Shown here piece by piece: positions 63,121 to 64,000 of a stretch of 64,000 nt of DNA; position 1 is the stretch's first letter, and every line of letters starts with the position of its first letter. Origin of the DNA: Euryarchaeota archaeon UBA557 (GTDB taxonomy: Archaea > Thermoplasmatota > Poseidoniia > Poseidoniales > Thalassarchaeaceae); contig DARI01000004.1 of assembly GCA_002503285.1 (NCBI GenBank), forward strand, positions 1 to 64,000, in the 5' to 3' direction. The position numbers and the translations under genes were made by a program. The notes below the pieces were generated by a model. That model saw nothing but the letters and a program-made list of their open reading frames with translations, did no database searches and was not told the origin of the DNA.

Positions 63121-64000
63121 TTTAACTCCTCTTCAAAATCTAAACTTACTGAATTAATACAGTATCTTTCTCCTCCAAATTGAGATGGACCATCTTCAAA
63201 AACATGCCCTAGATGAGAATCACAAGATGAGCAACGAACTTCTACCCGCTTCATGCCATGGCTTGCATCAATAATTCTTAATATATTAGCAGAATCATGC
63301 TCTGAATGAAACGCTGGCCAACCACATCCTGAATTATACTTCATTTCTGAAGTAAATAATAATTTATTACAGTTGTAACAACTATACTTTCCAGTTAATG
63401 AAAATTTATCATATCTTCCAGTAAAAGCCCTCTCTGTACCATTCTCTCTTGTAACATGATGGCGTAACTCGGTATCCAAAGCATCTAGTAACACTTCATT
63501 CCACGGTTTTATGTATTCAATTGGGTCTTCTAGTCCTAAGGAATTGAATGCCAAAATTCTTTCTACATCCGAACCACTTTTACCACTGGATTTACCTTTA
63601 TGATCAGGGTTGTAAGATGTTAATGTGTTTTTTAATATGATATTACTATCTATATTCAATATCTTACAAGAAGTCATTATATCATTTAATATATATTTTT
63701 TATCTGTATCTATATATGGTAAATAAAATGAAACATTTTGGGATTTCCAATTTCCTAATGCAAATGATTTATTAATTGATTCGTAAAATTTTGGCCTACA
63801 ATCTGGATATATTGCGTGATCTCCAGAATGTACGCCTAGTCCAATTTTCACCTCACAATTATATTTATTCACTAAAGAAATTGCATAACCATACAATATT
63901 GACGAAAAAATTCCATTACGGTTTGGTACAACTGTAAGTTTCATTTGAACTTCTTCATAATGTCCCTCTGGAATATCTATGTCATCATTTAGTAATGCTG
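63117..64000 (-). CDS. queC: QueC-like / MsrB fusion protein, 5' end beyond window
   Basis: The frame is open from the stop at 63117 to base 64000; an internal ATG at 63944 lies within the QueC part. Up to about residue 143 (counted from it) it matches the C-terminal half of QueC (7-cyano-7-deazaguanine synthase): VVPNRNGIF, SGDHAIYPDCRPKF. The PP-loop lies outside the window. The four zinc cysteines are replaced (S110, S120, S123, D126). From about residue 145 it is a complete MsrB (methionine-R-sulfoxide reductase): zinc Cys189, 192, 238, 241, SGCGWPAF and catalytic Cys262 in RYCINS. Partial gene; queD follows. Confidence 0.88.
   Translation of the reverse strand, partial: ALLNDDIDIPEGHYEEVQMKLTVVPNRNGIFSSILYGYAISLVNKYNCEVKIGLGVHSGDHAIYPDCRPKFYESINKSFALGNWKSQNVSFYLPYIDTDKKYILNDIMTSCKILNIDSNIILKNTLTSYNPDHKGKSSGKSGSDVERILAFNSLGLEDPIEYIKPWNEVLLDALDTELRHHVTRENGTERAFTGRYDKFSLTGKYSCYNCNKLLFTSEMKYNSGCGWPAFHSEHDSANILRIIDASHGMKRVEVRCSSCDSHLGHVFEDGPSQFGGERYCINSVSLDFEEELK

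Noticed and set aside
1..64000. CRISPR arrays, insertion sequences, integrases or restriction systems
   Set aside because: None was seen on either strand; all sizeable genes are explained by housekeeping, metabolic or surface proteins.

Overview
The window looks like one contiguous piece of an AT-rich marine Thermoplasmatota genome (Poseidoniia, the former Marine Group II/III Euryarchaeota). The archaeal markers are ribosomal proteins eS1, eS17, eS19, eL31 and eL39, a beta-type proteasome subunit, a KH/beta-CASP termination nuclease (aCPSF1), an EndA-type tRNA-splicing endonuclease, archaeal SepF, an archaeal 7S (SRP) RNA and a COG1325 RNA-binding protein. Mixed with these are bacterial-looking genes: FolA/ThyA, PlsC, PntAA/AB/B, YdeP/FdhD, class 2 PyrD, YgfZ and the futalosine-pathway enzyme MqnC. 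This combination is typical of the group. The assignment is an inference; no phylogeny was computed. I saw no insertion sequence, prophage, integrase or CRISPR array. Genes are densely packed on both strands, and many starts and stops overlap by 1-4 bases.

Layout. 1-6.5 kb: two tandem coiled-coil genes (one cut by the left edge) diverge from a run encoding a zinc-ribbon membrane protein, a DtxR-like regulator, a membrane protein and a third coiled-coil protein. 6.5-17.5 kb: pdxS, a ferredoxin, a COG1325 RNA-binding protein opposite eS1 (with an extra SAP domain), a nucleoside phosphorylase, a MazG-like protein, folA-thyA-plsC, a saccharopine-dehydrogenase-like enzyme, trpS, ZPR1 and sepF. 17.6-21.6 kb: proteasome beta, aCPSF1, small unknown proteins, tRNA-Pro(TGG), then about 430 bases of non-coding DNA with GC-rich hairpins.

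21.6-36.6 kb: a Nudix protein, mdh, a CPBP protease, the three-gene transhydrogenase pntAA-pntAB-pntB, a Reeler-like surface protein, a TatC-like protein with a cysteine-rich tail, an M6 metalloprotease, endA, a degenerate PfkB/HldE-like protein, a secreted protein and an M24 peptidase. 36.6-45.2 kb: mqnC, a geranylgeranyl-reductase-family flavoenzyme, topA, pyrD (quinone-dependent), a CcmE-like haem chaperone with a CxxxY motif, the SRP RNA and an EVE-domain protein. 45.2-60.7 kb: a large RND/MMPL exporter, valS, a SerA-like dehydrogenase, YgfZ and IscA-like Fe-S proteins, FdhD with a YdeP-type molybdoenzyme, a TPR protein, a flavin reductase, a cryptic 57-residue membrane ORF and a PqqD-like protein. 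60.7-64 kb: the ribosomal operon eS19-eL39-eL31-eS17-trmJ, then convergent queD and a QueC-MsrB fusion cut by the right edge.

Taken together the genes suggest an aerobic respiring heterotroph: quinone synthesis and use (MqnC, PyrD, GGR family), cytochrome c maturation (CcmE), NADPH balancing (Pnt) and a rich surface/secretion layer (TatC, M6 protease, PKD- and Reeler-like proteins). The strongest leads for something undescribed are the QueC-MsrB fusion whose QueC zinc cysteines are all replaced, the hairpin-rich non-coding block after tRNA-Pro, the TatC with a cysteine domain, the degenerate PfkB protein and the coiled-coil/zinc-ribbon/DtxR neighbourhood at the left edge.
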